Positions 1 to 8,221 of a stretch of 64,000 nucleotides of DNA are shown here, in pieces (within the stretch, counting starts at the first letter, position 1; the number at the start of each line of letters is the position of its first letter). Location of the stretch: assembly GCF_003952485.1 (NCBI RefSeq), contig NZ_CP034447.1, forward strand, positions 2,866,501 through 2,930,500, read 5' to 3'. The notes beneath the pieces were generated by a model, which ran no database searches, was not told the origin of the DNA, and saw only the letters and a program-made list of their open reading frames with translations. A program made the position numbers and the translations under genes. This DNA comes from Mesorhizobium sp. M1E.F.Ca.ET.045.02.1.1. Lineage in GTDB: Bacteria; Pseudomonadota; Alphaproteobacteria; Rhizobiales; Rhizobiaceae.

Positions 1-293
1 TAGAGATGATGGTCGTCAGGATCGACGACGGGAGTTCGTCGCCGGAAGTCAGGCCGGATCTCGATTGCCTGCCCTTCAAGCCGGAATTGCCAGGGCTGCG
101 TATTGTGACTGTTGGCCGCCAGGGTTGCGTAACGGATCACGGCTTCAAGATCGGGCGTCAGCCGGTCGCGCAATCCGGCGGCGAAGGCCTGATACTGGAC
201 CATCGACCCGACCGCCGATCGCCAAGCGGCGACACCGGCGCCCGCCGCGACAAGCGCCGCGCCTGCGCCCACGAGCATCGTTCGCCTGTTCAT
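1..293 (-). CDS. Nitroreductase-like (Acg-type FMN-binding) protein, 3' part beyond window
   Basis: The reading frame starts with ATG at 293 and runs off the left edge without a stop, so only about 97 N-terminal residues are visible. The start MNRRTMLVGAGAALVAAGAG has a twin-arginine-like charged region followed by a hydrophobic stretch, suggesting Tat export or a membrane anchor. Near residues 58-68 the segment LAANSHNTQPWQFRL matches the FMN-binding motif of nitroreductase-fold proteins of the Acg type. These usually carry FMN, and many have no known substrate. The enzyme class is inferred from this motif alone because most of the protein is outside the window. Confidence 0.75.
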   Translation of the reverse strand, partial: MNRRTMLVGAGAALVAAGAGVAAWRSAVGSMVQYQAFAAGLRDRLTPDLEAVIRYATLAANSHNTQPWQFRLEGQAIEIRPDFRRRTPVVDPDDHHL

Positions 294-436
294 CGCGCCC
301 TCTCGAATAAGCTCGCAGGCAAGATAGTGCCGGTCCGAGAATCGCCCTTGATCTCAATCAAGGCCCCGTTGGTCGACCATGCCGGCGTGGGGCAATGGTC
401 GCCTTTGCTTGCTCGGGCTTGGCGTTCTGGCGCTGC

Positions 437-478
437 TAAAGCGCGTCACGCTGAAACGAATTCAGGCGACGCGCTTTA
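437..478. repeat. Palindromic intergenic repeat, first module
   Basis: Inverted repeat with arms TAAAGCGCGTC (437-447) and GACGCGCTTTA (468-478) around a 20-nt centre. It stands directly before the second palindrome at 488-540. Rhizobial intergenic mosaic repeats typically combine such modules; that family assignment is from memory. Confidence 0.7.
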
Positions 479-487
479 AATCTTGTT

Positions 488-540
488 TGATGCATGTCGT
501 TGTCCCAAAACCGCTGCGCACTTTTGGGCGACATGCATCA
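488..540. repeat. Palindromic intergenic repeat overlapping a stop codon
   Basis: Long inverted repeat with outer arms TGATGCATGTCG (488-499) and CGACATGCATCA (529-540) and inner arms CCCAAAA (504-510) and TTTTGGG (522-528). A close copy lies at 15249-15297. The right end provides the TGA stop codon (538-540 on the minus strand) of the GFA-family gene, so the repeat defines the last residues or the stop of that protein. Confidence 0.8.
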
Positions 541-885
541 GGCGGCGCGGCCGTCGAACTCGAAGACCTGCACTGCGGGTAGGTTGACGCCCTCGAGGCA
601 GTTGAAGTTGATGTAGGCGCTGCGCTCGCTGCCCTGGCCGACATCCTCGGCGAAGGGATGGATGCCGCAGGTCCGGCAGAAACGATGCGCGATCGCACCC
701 CTGCCAAAGGTGTATTTGCCGAGATCGTCTCCCCAGGCGACCAGGCGCATGCTTTCGTGCGGCACGGCCCAAAGCAACGCGCCCTTGCGGCCGCAGATCG
801 AGCAGTTGCAGCGCACGGCGCCGCCAAGCTCGCCTTCGACCTCGAACGCCACCTTGCCGCAGTGGCAACTGCCTTTGTACAGCAT
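538..885 (-). CDS. GFA (glutathione-dependent formaldehyde-activating / CENP-V-like) family protein
   Basis: 115-residue zinc-binding protein of the GFA fold. The cysteine pattern is visible: SCHCGKV near residues 6-12, CNCSIC near 26-31, and RFCRTCGIHPF near 69-79, which together form the two zinc sites. Family members include formaldehyde-glutathione adduct enzymes, but most GFA proteins are uncharacterised, so no reaction is assigned. It is a single-gene unit, with repeats on both sides. The stop codon lies in the palindromic repeat at 488-540. The length is normal for the family (about 110-135 residues). Confidence 0.85.
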   Translation of the reverse strand: MLYKGSCHCGKVAFEVEGELGGAVRCNCSICGRKGALLWAVPHESMRLVAWGDDLGKYTFGRGAIAHRFCRTCGIHPFAEDVGQGSERSAYINFNCLEGVNLPAVQVFEFDGRAA

Positions 886-978
886 CAGTCTTTTCCTATC
901 GCTGGCAGGTGCACAGGCACGCTTGCCGGGTTATCCCTTGCGCTGGCCTAGCCGACCGCATCAAGTCTTTGTTTTCAC

Positions 979-1022
979 GCAATTCCGGACGGAAAACCGC
1001 TACACACTTTTCCTGGAATTGC
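979..1022. repeat. Palindromic intergenic repeat (GCAATTCC / GGAATTGC)
   Basis: Inverted repeat with arms GCAATTCC (979-986) and GGAATTGC (1015-1022). The centre contains an AAAACCGCT...CTTTTCC core resembling the centre of the other palindromes in the window. It sits between the GFA gene and the amidase gene, ending about 38 bp before the amidase start. Confidence 0.65.
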
Positions 1023-1060
1023 TTTAAAGACGTTGCATCCTTGCGGAGTCCGACATCGAC

Positions 1061-2356
1061 ATGCAATCCGTTCGCGACCGCCTCGAAATCATCCTGTCAC
1101 GTCTTGCCAATCGCGCCGCGGACGAGAAGGTGTACACAAAGCTCTATGTCGAGGCCGCGCGGGCAGCAGCCACCGGGGCCGACGCCCGCCATAAGGCCGG
1201 CGTAAGCCTCGGCCCGCTCGACGGCACGATCGTCTCGATCAAGGACTTGTTCGACGTCGCCGGCGAGCCGACCCGGGCGGGTTCGCTGATGTTCGCCAGT
1301 GCCCAGCCTGCCGCGCGGGACGCGGCGATCGCGCGCAGGCTGCGCCAGGCCGGCGCCGTGATCCTCGGCAAGACCAACATGACCGAATTCGCCTTCACCG
1401 CGATCGGCGACAATCTGCATTACGGCACGCCGGGCAACGCCGCCGATGCCAGCCTGATTCCGGGCGGCTCCTCGTCCGGAGCCGCGGTCGCCGTCGGCGA
1501 GGGCAGCAGCGATATCTCGATCGGCTCGGACACCGGCGGCTCGGTGCGCATTCCGGCCTCGCTCAACGGCGTCGTCGGCTTCAAGCCGACGGCGCGGCGC
1601 GTGCCTTTAGCCGGCGCCTTTCGCTTGTCGGCGACACTGGATTCGATCGGGCCGCTCGCCCGCAGCGTAGCCGATTGCATGGCTGCCGACGCGATCATGG
1701 CGGGCGAGGAGCCGACTTCTCTCCAGCCCATCCCGCTCGCCGGCCTGCGTGTCGGCATCCCGCGCGGCGTGCTCTTCGACGAGACGCAAGCCGAGGTCGC
1801 CGCAGCCTTCGAGCAGTGCATCGGCAAGATCGGACAAGTCGGCGGACGCGTCGCCGACTTGCCGATCGACGATCTCATCGCCGAGATGCGCGCAGCGACA
1901 AAAAGGGCTTCGATCGCGTCGATGGAAGGTGCGGAAGTGCATGCCGATTGGCTGGCTGCCGGCGCGTCGGTGCCGGTCGATCCGCATGTCAGCGGGCCTT
2001 TGTCGCGCGCGCTGACGGTTCCCGCTTCCGCCTACATCAGGACAATCCGCCGCCGGACAGAACTGGTTGCGGCCATCGAGGAACGGCTGCAAGCGATCGA
2101 TGTGCTTGCCCTGCCGACCGTGCCGATGGTTGCGCCGTCCATTGCGGCTATGGCCGGCGATGAAGCGCTGCGAGACCGAACGGAAGGTCTGTTGCTGCGC
2201 AACACCCAGGTCGCCAACCAGTTCGACCTGTGTGCGATCTCGCTGCCCTTGCCTGGCATGAGGCTGCCGGCCGGGCTGATGCTGGTGGCGCGCAACGGTC
2301 ACGACCGACGTCTTCTCGGCATCGCCGCGGCTGTGGAGGCTTTGCTGAGAGGTTGA
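1061..2356 (+). CDS. Amidase-signature family hydrolase
   Basis: 431-residue amidase-signature (AS) enzyme, hydrolysing an amide bond. The Ser-cisSer-Lys triad is visible: Lys61 in VSIKDLFD, cis-Ser137 in the GGSSSG loop, and nucleophile Ser161 in SDTGGSVRIPA. The chain is slightly shorter than GatA (about 480-500 residues), and no gatB or gatC is nearby, so it is a stand-alone amidase rather than a Glu-tRNA amidotransferase subunit. Substrate is unknown. The ATG at 1061 gives a normal N-terminus for small AS amidases. It stands alone on the plus strand. Confidence 0.88.
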   Translation: MQSVRDRLEIILSRLANRAADEKVYTKLYVEAARAAATGADARHKAGVSLGPLDGTIVSIKDLFDVAGEPTRAGSLMFASAQPAARDAAIARRLRQAGAVILGKTNMTEFAFTAIGDNLHYGTPGNAADASLIPGGSSSGAAVAVGEGSSDISIGSDTGGSVRIPASLNGVVGFKPTARRVPLAGAFRLSATLDSIGPLARSVADCMAADAIMAGEEPTSLQPIPLAGLRVGIPRGVLFDETQAEVAAAFEQCIGKIGQVGGRVADLPIDDLIAEMRAATKRASIASMEGAEVHADWLAAGASVPVDPHVSGPLSRALTVPASAYIRTIRRRTELVAAIEERLQAIDVLALPTVPMVAPSIAAMAGDEALRDRTEGLLLRNTQVANQFDLCAISLPLPGMRLPAGLMLVARNGHDRRLLGIAAAVEALLRG

Positions 2357-2360
2357 GGGC

Positions 2361-2747
2361 TCAGCGTACCGAGCAGTGGCCGCGCTCGCTGTCCTTCGCT
2401 GCCCTCTCGATGCCTGTCGCTACCAGCGTCGGCAGGCTGTATTGCTTGCCATTGAAGGTATGCGGGCGGTTCTCGATCGTGCCGGCAACGACGACCTTGC
2501 CGGCATAGAGCTTGTCCTGGAGATCGAGCGCCTTGTCCTGTTGCGGCAGGCCGCCGATGTCGATCGAGACACCCTTGATGATCTTGCCTGAGGCGAGGTC
2601 AAGCGCGCTGTTCGAGGGGCAGGGCGCCATCACGCAGCGCAGGCCGTTGTCGCAGGGCACGTAGCTGCCCTGTCCGCCGGCGCCGGCTTCGGCCGCGGAC
2701 AGGCAGAGGGCAGTGATCAGAAGGGCTGGCGCGACGCTCTTGGTCAT
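2361..2747 (-). CDS. Small exported protein of unknown function
   Basis: 128 residues with a clear signal peptide (MTKSVAPALLITALCLSAAEA, cleavage after about residue 21). The mature part has three paired-looking cysteines (CDNGLRC, APCP) and a late one (GHCSVR), suggesting disulphides in the periplasm. The central part GKIIKGVSIDIGGLPQQDK and the end resemble small periplasmic proteins seen in rhizobia, but I do not recognise a named family. It is convergent with the amidase (stops 4 bp apart) and follows the hydroxyacid dehydrogenase on the same strand with a 50-bp gap. Co-transcription is possible but not shown. Confidence 0.65.
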   Translation of the reverse strand: MTKSVAPALLITALCLSAAEAGAGGQGSYVPCDNGLRCVMAPCPSNSALDLASGKIIKGVSIDIGGLPQQDKALDLQDKLYAGKVVVAGTIENRPHTFNGKQYSLPTLVATGIERAAKDSERGHCSVR

Positions 2748-2797
2748 GGCAAGAAGGTCGTCGTCAAATCCGGGAAAATTGAGGCGTCCGCCAGACG

Positions 2798-3775
2798 TCA
2801 GTCGGTCGGGAAGCGGCGCCGGTAATGGTCGATCACTTCCGGGTTGCGCAGGTTGACCGGCAATTTGTCGGCAAGCACCAGCAACGCCTCGTTCGCCGCG
2901 CCAACACCCATGCGCATCATCGATTCCTCGGTGATGCCTGCCATATGCGGGGTGACGATGACGTTGTCGAAGCCGAAATAAGGATGGTTCGGCGGCAGCG
3001 GCTGGGTCGCGAAGACGTCGAGCGCAGCTCCGCCGATGCGGCCCTTTCGCAGGGCTTCGATCAACGCCTCGTGATCGATCACCGGTCCGCGCGAGACATT
3101 GATCAAAAGCGCATTGGGCTTCATGCGGGCGATGCGCTCGCGGCTGATCAGGCCGCGCGTCTCTTCGGTCAGCGGGCAGCAGAGGACGATGATGTCGCTC
3201 TGCTCGACCAGCGCGTCGATCGACAGGAAGCCGACGCGCTCGGGCGCCGGGCGCAGGCTGCGCGTCGTCGCCACGACATTGAGGTCGAAGCCGTGCGCGG
3301 CGATATGGCCGACGGCCTGGCCGACCGCGCCGAGGCCGACAATGCCGACCGTCTTGCCGGCAAGTTCGCTGGTGGAATTGGCGTGTTCGCGCCCGGCGAG
3401 CCAGCCCTTGGCACGCAGGTCGCGATCCATCACGCGGAAGCGCCGCAAGAGCGCGAGCGCCACGAACATCACATGTTCGGCGACCGAGCGGGCATTCACG
3501 GCCGGCACGTTCGCCACCAGCACGCCGGCAGCGGTGGCGGCCTCGACCGGGATCATGTCTAGCCCCGCGCCATGGCGGATCGCGGCGCGCAAATTGTCTG
3601 CGCCATCGAACAGCTCCGGCGGCAGCGGCGCGCGCACGATGACGATGTCGGCGTCGCGGGCCTCGGCGACCAGGGTCTTGGCATCGAGGGCGGAAGCGAT
3701 TGCCAGCTTGCCTGCCCCCGCCAGCATGGCCGTGGCGCGCGGGTGCAGTGGATGCGTCGACAGGATTTTCGGCAT
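2798..3775 (-). CDS. D-isomer-specific 2-hydroxyacid dehydrogenase
   Basis: 325-residue NAD(P)-dependent 2-hydroxyacid dehydrogenase, interconverting a D-2-hydroxyacid and a 2-keto acid. The dinucleotide motif VGIVGLGAVGQAVG is near residues 143-156. The catalytic Arg is in NVSRGPVID and the catalytic His in VTPHMAG near the C-terminus, the usual R-E-H arrangement of the SerA/GyaR family. It follows the GntR regulator by 8 bp and is the last clear enzyme of the minus-strand operon beginning at 6613. A role in reducing or oxidising a sugar-acid breakdown product is inferred from this context. Confidence 0.9.
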   Translation of the reverse strand: MPKILSTHPLHPRATAMLAGAGKLAIASALDAKTLVAEARDADIVIVRAPLPPELFDGADNLRAAIRHGAGLDMIPVEAATAAGVLVANVPAVNARSVAEHVMFVALALLRRFRVMDRDLRAKGWLAGREHANSTSELAGKTVGIVGLGAVGQAVGHIAAHGFDLNVVATTRSLRPAPERVGFLSIDALVEQSDIIVLCCPLTEETRGLISRERIARMKPNALLINVSRGPVIDHEALIEALRKGRIGGAALDVFATQPLPPNHPYFGFDNVIVTPHMAGITEESMMRMGVGAANEALLVLADKLPVNLRNPEVIDHYRRRFPTD

Positions 3776-3783
3776 CGTCAGGT

Positions 3784-4506
3784 TCAGGCCTTTTCGAGCG
3801 CCATGTTTTTCGGCTCCGTCAAGCGACCTTCGATGATCCCCTTCCAGTAGCTCTCGGCCCCTTGCAGGTGCGCGCTCATCAGCGCCTGGGCGAGATTGCC
3901 GTCGCGGCGCAGCAGCGCCTCGTAGATCTGGATGTGCTCGGCATGCGAACGCACGCTGCGCTCGGGGTCGTTGAAATAGATCGGCAGGCGCTGCTCGCCC
4001 ATCAGGTAATAGACGCTGCAGATGTTGTGGAAGACGCCGTTCTTGGTCGCCCGCACGATCTCGAGATGGAACTCGCGGTCTTCCTTGGCGAGGCCTTCGC
4101 CGGCGGCGATGCGCTCTTCGGAAGCCTTCAGGATCTCGCGCAGCCGCTCGAAATTTTCCTCGGTGGCGCGCGAGCAGGCAAGCTCGGCCGCCTTGATCTC
4201 ATGGATCTTGCGCAGCTCGACGGTCTCGTAGATCTGCACCGGATCGAGCGGCAGGCCCGCGCGGGCGAAAAGCGCTAACGCTTCTACGCTTGCCTGCTTG
4301 GTGTCGATGTAGATGCCTGATTTGGCGCGGCGCTCGACGATGCGCATGGCTTCCAAAATCGCCAGCGCTTCGCGGATCTGGCCACGGCTGACGCCGAAAT
4401 GCTCCGCCAGTTCGCGCTCCGACGGCGTGCGGCCCGACTCCTTGTCCGAGTTGGAGAACAGATAGGCGGCGAGTTCCGCGAGGAGGTTCTTCTCTTTCAT
4501 CGTCAA
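3784..4506 (-). CDS. GntR-family (FCD/FadR-type) transcriptional regulator
   Basis: 240 residues: N-terminal winged helix (residues about 10-75, with SERELAEHFGVSRGQIREAL as recognition helix region) followed by an alpha-helical FCD ligand domain (about 85-225). FCD regulators usually respond to acidic sugars or organic acids and repress their own catabolic genes. The start ATG overlaps the stop of the upstream dehydratase gene (ATGA-type, 4 bp), so the two are translationally coupled. Likely targets are the two TGGTNNNACCA palindromes at 6720 and 6899 in the divergent promoter region. Confidence 0.9.
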   Translation of the reverse strand: MTMKEKNLLAELAAYLFSNSDKESGRTPSERELAEHFGVSRGQIREALAILEAMRIVERRAKSGIYIDTKQASVEALALFARAGLPLDPVQIYETVELRKIHEIKAAELACSRATEENFERLREILKASEERIAAGEGLAKEDREFHLEIVRATKNGVFHNICSVYYLMGEQRLPIYFNDPERSVRSHAEHIQIYEALLRRDGNLAQALMSAHLQGAESYWKGIIEGRLTEPKNMALEKA

Positions 4507-5678
4507 ATGCGTTGCGCGTGCGCCTCCAGGAACCGCTCCGAAATGGTGAAACCCAGTCCGGGCTTTTCAGGGATCGCTATCATACCGTCTTTCGCTTCGA
4601 CAGTCTCTTCGACGAGATCATGGATCATCGGATTGGCGCCAAGCGAATATTCGACGATGAAGCTGGCGGGCGAAGCCGCGCAGACATGCAGCCCGGCAAA
4701 GAAGCAGGGCGCCCCGGCCCAAAGATGCGGCGCAAAGCGCAGGTTGAAGGCGCTGGCGATGGTGCCGATCTTCATCGCCTCGCTGATGCCGCCGCAGAAG
4801 GCGGGGTCCGGCTGGAAGATATCGGCCGATTTCAGCAAGGCAAGATCGCGGAAGGCGAAGCGCGTCGCCTCGCTCTCGCCAGTGGCGATCGGGGTCGAAC
4901 CCGAGGCGCGCACCTCGGCCATGCCGGGCTTGTCGTCGGCGATCACCGGCTCTTCGAACCAGGCGAGGTCGAGGTCGGCGGTGAGGCTGATGAAGCGCTT
5001 CGCCTCGGCGACGGTATAGGTGCCGTGCGCGTCGACCATCAGCTCGATATCCGGACCGACCGCTTCCCTCGCGGCGCGCACGCGCGCGGCCGAAATATGC
5101 GGCGCGCCGTCCATGGCGCCGATGCGCATCTTCAGCGCTTTGAAGCCGCCCTTGGCGATGTAGGATTTGAGCTGGTCGCCGATCGCATCGGCGCCGGCCC
5201 AGCCTCCCGACGCATAGGCCTGCATGCGCTCGACCTTGCGACCGCCGAGGAGCCGCCAGACCGGCTGCCCCAGCGACTTGCCGAGGATGTCCCAGAGCGC
5301 GATGTCGACAGCGCTGATCGCCGCCACGCTCATGCCGCGCCGCGCCAGCTGCGGCATGGCGTGGCCGGCATGGGCGGCCGTGTTGTGACGCACGCCGTTG
5401 TAAAGCATTTCCCAGATGATGCCGATGTCGGCCGGGTCGCGGCCGATGAGCTGCGGCGCGATCTCGTGGTTCAGCATGTGGACCAGCGCGCCATAGCTGC
5501 CGGCGCTGCCGGCGGCGTTCTTGCCTTCGCCCCAGCCGACCAGGCCGTCATCGGTCTCGATGCGCAAAATGGCGGCATCGAACGTCGTGACCTGACCGAA
5601 GTCGCTGCGATGCTGCTTTGCGACTTCGATCGGTACGCGAACCCACCAGGCCTGGACGTCTCTGATACGCATCTTCAT
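4503..5678 (-). CDS. Mandelate racemase / muconate lactonizing enzyme family protein (probable sugar-acid dehydratase)
   Basis: 391-residue enolase-superfamily enzyme. N-terminal capping domain (1-130), then a TIM barrel. Visible motifs are ALKMRIGA (catalytic Lys plus Arg in place of the second Lys), the metal ligands in LMVDAHGTY, WFEEPV and TGESEATR, and a His in APHLWAG near the C-terminus. The pattern points to an acid-sugar dehydratase rather than a racemase, which would use KxK. Substrate is unknown. It lies 47 bp after the isomerase gene and is coupled to the GntR gene by a 4-bp overlap, so it is core to the minus-strand operon. Confidence 0.87.
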   Translation of the reverse strand: MKMRIRDVQAWWVRVPIEVAKQHRSDFGQVTTFDAAILRIETDDGLVGWGEGKNAAGSAGSYGALVHMLNHEIAPQLIGRDPADIGIIWEMLYNGVRHNTAAHAGHAMPQLARRGMSVAAISAVDIALWDILGKSLGQPVWRLLGGRKVERMQAYASGGWAGADAIGDQLKSYIAKGGFKALKMRIGAMDGAPHISAARVRAAREAVGPDIELMVDAHGTYTVAEAKRFISLTADLDLAWFEEPVIADDKPGMAEVRASGSTPIATGESEATRFAFRDLALLKSADIFQPDPAFCGGISEAMKIGTIASAFNLRFAPHLWAGAPCFFAGLHVCAASPASFIVEYSLGANPMIHDLVEETVEAKDGMIAIPEKPGLGFTISERFLEAHAQRI

Positions 5679-5725
5679 CCCCGGCCCCGCCGCCCGGTCG
5701 GGCGGAAGGGCATCAATCGGACCGG

Positions 5726-6613
5726 CTACTTGATCAGCGGCAGCAGCGTTTCGGCCGTGATACGCATCTGGTCGGTGTAGAATTTCTCGGTGAGCAGGCT
5801 GGAGCCGTGGTCCTGGATGAATTTGAGCTGCTCGGGCGAGATATCGACAGGGTTGCGCTCCACCATTTCCGGATAGGGCGCGGCCGGTGTGCGGTCGACC
5901 GGCGCGACGAACTCATTGGTCAGCGCGCCGTCATAGCCGATCTCCTTCAGCGTGCCGACGATCTTCGGCCAGTCGATCTGGCCGAGGCCCGCGGCGAAGC
6001 GGTTGTTGTCGGCGACATGGAAATCGAACAGGCGCTTTCCGACCTGGCGGATAGCGTCATAGACGTTAAATTCCTCCATGTGGATGTGATAGGCGTCGAG
6101 GCACACGCCGCATTCCGGGCTGACCGCGTCGGCGAGCGCGAGCGCCTGGGCGCCACGGTTGAAGAGATAGGTCTCGAAGCGGTTGAGCGGCTCGATAGCG
6201 ATCCTGACGCCGACCTTCTTGGCATGGGCGAAGCATTCGCGCGTGGCGTCCACCACCCAGCCCCACTCTTCCGCCTCGGTGCCGTCCGGCACCACCTTGC
6301 CGACGGTGGCGGGAACCAGCGTGATGATCTCGCCGTCGAGCTCGCTCACCATGGTCAGCACGTCCTTGACATATTGCACCGAGCGCTCGCGCTGGCCTTG
6401 GTTCTTGGCGGCGAGGTTGCGTTCGCCCAGCATCAGCGTCACCGAGCCCCAGCAGCGGATGCCGTGCTCCTTCAACAGCGCACGCGTTTCCTTGATCTTG
6501 TATTGAGCGGGCTCGCCGGAAATTTCGATCGACTCATAGCCGAGTTTCTTGATCCGCTTGAGCGTCACCTCCAGCGGCTCCGCCCGCATCCAGTTGTGCG
6601 TCGAAAGATGCAT
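5726..6613 (-). CDS. Sugar phosphate isomerase/epimerase-like TIM-barrel protein
   Basis: 295 residues of the xylose-isomerase-like (AP-endonuclease 2) TIM barrel. Metal-ligand positions are recognisable in IAIEPLNRFETY (Glu, about 141), VCLDAYHIHMEE (Asp and His, about 174), DFHVADNN (His) and TNEFVAP (Glu). This set occurs in ketose 3-epimerases and in enzymes acting on keto-inositols or keto-sugars. It is the first gene of the minus-strand operon with the dehydratase and GntR regulator, divergent from the operon starting at 7014. The exact substrate cannot be read from the sequence. Confidence 0.85.
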   Translation of the reverse strand: MHLSTHNWMRAEPLEVTLKRIKKLGYESIEISGEPAQYKIKETRALLKEHGIRCWGSVTLMLGERNLAAKNQGQRERSVQYVKDVLTMVSELDGEIITLVPATVGKVVPDGTEAEEWGWVVDATRECFAHAKKVGVRIAIEPLNRFETYLFNRGAQALALADAVSPECGVCLDAYHIHMEEFNVYDAIRQVGKRLFDFHVADNNRFAAGLGQIDWPKIVGTLKEIGYDGALTNEFVAPVDRTPAAPYPEMVERNPVDISPEQLKFIQDHGSSLLTEKFYTDQMRITAETLLPLIK

Positions 6614-6719
6614 GATCTATCCTTCCCAGAATTCGCCTGTCACGTTTGCCCACGACGTCTCCCAAGGAGCGCGCCGCACGATTCCTCCCCAGGGCGTTCC
6701 AGCGATTTTTCTCGAAACT

Positions 6720-6730
6720 GGTTCTACCAA
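6720..6730. promoter_or_regulatory. Candidate GntR/FCD operator, site 1
   Basis: TGGTTCTACCA, an inverted repeat TGGT-N3-ACCA, about 107 bp upstream of the minus-strand isomerase start. FCD-type GntR regulators commonly bind short palindromes of this kind. Linking it to the regulator at 3784-4506 is inference from position. Confidence 0.45.
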
Positions 6731-6898
6731 TTGGGTCTAACAGGACCTCTACAGCAAATTCGCATGAACGGCAAGAAGACCGCGAACAGGGCCTCGACCT
6801 TCGCGTAATTTGTTGATTTAAATGGATTTAGCCTATCTTCTGCAATCGCTCTTGCTGCTCTTCCGCTGTTTCCGGCCGCTTGACCAAATTTCCGGATT

Positions 6899-6909
6899 TG
6901 GTAATACCA
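6899..6909. promoter_or_regulatory. Candidate GntR/FCD operator, site 2
   Basis: TGGTAATACCA, an 11-bp palindrome with arms TGGTA/TACCA, about 105 bp upstream of the plus-strand isomerase start. It has the same TGGTNNNACCA form as site 1, and the two sites lie almost symmetrically, each about 105 bp from its nearer gene. Confidence 0.5.
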
Positions 6910-7013
6910 GAATGGCACCATGCTTCGGTGCCGATACCGAACGACCAAACAGGCTAGCCCTCACTCCAATCGGCGCTATGCTTGGTCCGTGAAAAACGAG
7001 AGGGAGGATGCCG

Positions 7014-8069
7014 ATGCCGACGACGATGAAGGGTCCCGGCCTGTTTCTGGCGCAGTTCGCGGGCGATGCCGCACCGTTCAATTCGCTGGCCTCGATCACC
7101 AAATGGGCGGCCGGCCTGGGCTACAAGGGCGTGCAGATCCCAACCTGGGACGGCCGCTTGTTCGATCTGAAGATGGCGGCGTCGTCGAAAACCTATTGCG
7201 ACGAGGTGAAGGGCATCTGCGCGGATGCAGGCGTCGAGATCACCGAATTGTCGACGCATCTGCAGGGTCAGCTCGTCGCGGTGCACCCGGCCTATGACGC
7301 GCAGTTCGACGGCTTCGCGCCGGCCGAGGTGCACAACAATCCGAAGGCGCGTCAGAAATGGGCGGTCGAGCAGATGGAGTTCGGCGCCAAGGCGTCGAAG
7401 AATCTGGCCTTGAAGGCCTCGGTGAGCTTCAGCGGCGCGCTTGCCTTTCCCTACCTTTATCCGTGGCCGCAGCGGCCACCAGGCCTGATCGAAGAAGCCT
7501 TCGCCGAACTCGGCAAGCGCTGGAAGCCGATCCTCGACGTGTATGACGAGAACGGCGTCGATGTCGGCTACGAGATTCACCCGGGCGAGGATGTGTTCGA
7601 CGGCGCGACCTTCGAAATGTTCCTCGACGCGGTCGGCGGCCACAAGCGCTGCAACATCAACTACGACCCGTCGCATTTCTTGCTGCAGCAGCTCGATTAT
7701 CTCGAATTCATCGACATCTACCACGAGCGGATCAAGGCATTTCATGTCAAGGACGCCGAGTTCAACCCGACGGGACGGCAGGGCGTCTATTCCGGCTATC
7801 AGGGCTGGGTGAACCGGGCAGGACGTTTCCGTTCGCTCGGCGACGGGCAGGTGGATTTCAGTGGCATCTTCTCCAAGCTCACCCAGTACAATTACGATTC
7901 CTGGGCGGTGCTGGAATGGGAATGCTGCCTCAAGCATCCGGAAGACGGTGCGGCCGAAGGCGCGCCCTTCATCCAGCATCACATCATCCGGGTCACGGAG
8001 AGGGCTTTCGACGATTTCGCCGGCGGCACCAGCGACAAGAAGCTGCTGCGCGCGATGATGGGGATTTAG
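7014..8069 (+). CDS. Sugar phosphate isomerase/epimerase-like TIM-barrel protein
   Basis: 351 residues of the xylose-isomerase-like TIM barrel. Motifs for the metal site are VGYEIHPGED (Glu, near 190), NINYDPSHFLLQQ (Asp and His, near 222), KAFHVKDAEF (His, near 246) and AVLEWECC (Glu, near 305). The strong ribosome site AGGGAGG at 7001-7007 is 6 nt from the ATG at 7014. The ATG at 7008 directly abuts it and is too close, so 7014 is chosen. First gene of the plus-strand operon, followed by a Gfo/Idh/MocA oxidoreductase, a frequent pairing in oxidative sugar or glycoside pathways. Confidence 0.85.
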   Translation: MPTTMKGPGLFLAQFAGDAAPFNSLASITKWAAGLGYKGVQIPTWDGRLFDLKMAASSKTYCDEVKGICADAGVEITELSTHLQGQLVAVHPAYDAQFDGFAPAEVHNNPKARQKWAVEQMEFGAKASKNLALKASVSFSGALAFPYLYPWPQRPPGLIEEAFAELGKRWKPILDVYDENGVDVGYEIHPGEDVFDGATFEMFLDAVGGHKRCNINYDPSHFLLQQLDYLEFIDIYHERIKAFHVKDAEFNPTGRQGVYSGYQGWVNRAGRFRSLGDGQVDFSGIFSKLTQYNYDSWAVLEWECCLKHPEDGAAEGAPFIQHHIIRVTERAFDDFAGGTSDKKLLRAMMGI

Positions 8070-8080
8070 CACCGCTTTCC

Positions 8081-8201
8081 CTCCCCCACGAGGGGAGGGT
8101 GGCCCGAAGGGCCGGGTGGGGTCGGTTCATGCCGAGCTCCACGCCGGGCGACCCCACCCGATCCGCTGCGCGGATCGACCTCCCCTCAAGGGGAGGAAAC
8201 C
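8081..8201. repeat. Palindromic intergenic repeat inside the plus-strand operon
   Basis: GC-rich inverted repeat between the isomerase and oxidoreductase genes. The outer arms are CCTCCCC...GAGGGGAGG-type blocks, and inner blocks GGGTGGGGTCG and CGACCCCACCC pair across the centre. It belongs to the same class as the elements at 17490-17600 and 18411-18530. It ends about 20 bp before the next gene, next to that gene's ribosome site. Confidence 0.75.
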
Positions 8202-8221
8202 AACAATGGAGGGACAAAAGC

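Larger units (their letters stand above)
6614..7013. promoter_or_regulatory. Divergent promoter region between two sugar operons
   Basis: About 400 bp without a gene, less GC-rich than the flanks in its middle (6770-6910). It separates the minus-strand operon (start 6613) from the plus-strand operon (start 7014) and must carry both promoters. It contains the two TGGTNNNACCA palindromes at 6720-6730 and 6899-6909, described separately. No other open frame looks coding. Confidence 0.6.

Noticed and set aside
1061..2356. Reading the amidase as GatA of the tRNA amidotransferase
   Set aside because: It is shorter than GatA, and gatB and gatC are not adjacent; the stand-alone amidase-signature assignment is safer.
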